From the NCBI GenBank assembly GCA_024330965.1, contig JANDJL010000009.1, forward strand, positions 31,849 through 95,848: 64,000 nt of DNA. The letters run 5' to 3'. This stretch comes from Nitrospira sp. Lineage in GTDB: Bacteria > Nitrospirota > Nitrospiria > Nitrospirales > Nitrospiraceae. The notes beneath the pieces are model-generated. The model did no database searches, was not told the DNA's origin, and worked only from the letters and a program-made list of their open reading frames with translations. Every line of letters begins with the position of its first letter. Within the stretch, counting starts at the first letter, position 1. Both the position numbers and the translations under genes were made by a program. Of the stretch, positions 63,972 through 64,000 are shown in pieces.

Positions 63972-64000
63972 ATGCGGGTCAAGAGGCAGATGGGGAGGAA
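63972..64000 (+). CDS. Start of a further gene (cut by right edge)
   Basis: The ATG at 63972 follows AGGAGAAGG by about 9 bases and is 15 bases after the cheW stop, so a tightly spaced next gene is likely. Only MRVKRQMGR is readable: basic, as at the start of a membrane receptor. Identity cannot be told. Confidence 0.4.

Overview
The window looks like the chromosome of a Gram-negative bacterium of the Nitrospira type (phylum Nitrospirota). This rests on gene content, not on any search: a lipoprotein copper nitrite reductase (NirK) beside an exported truncated haemoglobin and a c-type cytochrome, a short PutA, a very dense set of c-di-GMP and phosphorelay proteins, and a flagellar/chemotaxis block. 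No rRNA, tRNA, CRISPR array, insertion sequence or phage gene was recognised. Coding density is very high, no gap exceeds about 300 bases, and many neighbours overlap as ATGA.

Left arm (1-26.1 kb). A hybrid histidine kinase (cut by the left edge) is coupled to an HD-GYP protein with a damaged GYP motif and a sigma-54 activator with an atypical receiver. Then come a nitrogen-oxide module (cytochrome c, truncated globin, NirK) and housekeeping genes: queG, an SRPBCC protein, thiE, bioD, an SDR, a TapB-like secreted protein, putA, an Mrp ATPase, a Rieske protein, lipA and pgm. A second HD-GYP/hybrid-kinase pair follows with the same ATGA coupling as the first. It is divergent from a third HD-GYP gene that is coupled to a PilZ (c-di-GMP receptor) gene.

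Middle (26.2-49.0 kb). One long plus-strand glycan island. rfbF, rfbG and rfbH make a CDP-3,6-dideoxyhexose precursor; a 3,5-epimerase-like protein and an SDR reductase could finish it as an L-sugar of the ascarylose type. Then come a GT2 enzyme, three consecutive radical SAM proteins, a GT4 enzyme, an FkbM methyltransferase, a 1680-residue protein with three GT2 modules plus a methyltransferase and TPR-like repeats, two GT9 (heptosyltransferase-family) enzymes and a CgeB-like glycosyltransferase. The island runs straight into flagellin, so glycosylation of the flagellum is the most economical reading, though a lipopolysaccharide or other surface glycan is possible.

Right arm (49.0-64.0 kb). 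Flagellin with a good sigma-28 promoter, flaG, fliD, fliS and a fliT-like gene. Then a GGDEF protein, a PilZ protein, a cytoplasmic receptor with its signalling tip ahead of a Cache-like domain, a small excisionase-type HTH protein, cheY, cheZ, motA, motB, a STAS protein, a second short CheZ-like protein, a second cheY, cheA (with an inserted repeat module), a ferredoxin, cheW and the first codons of one more gene. Together these form one motility programme: c-di-GMP turnover, filament assembly and probable glycosylation, motor, and a chemotaxis pathway with duplicated CheY and CheZ elements.
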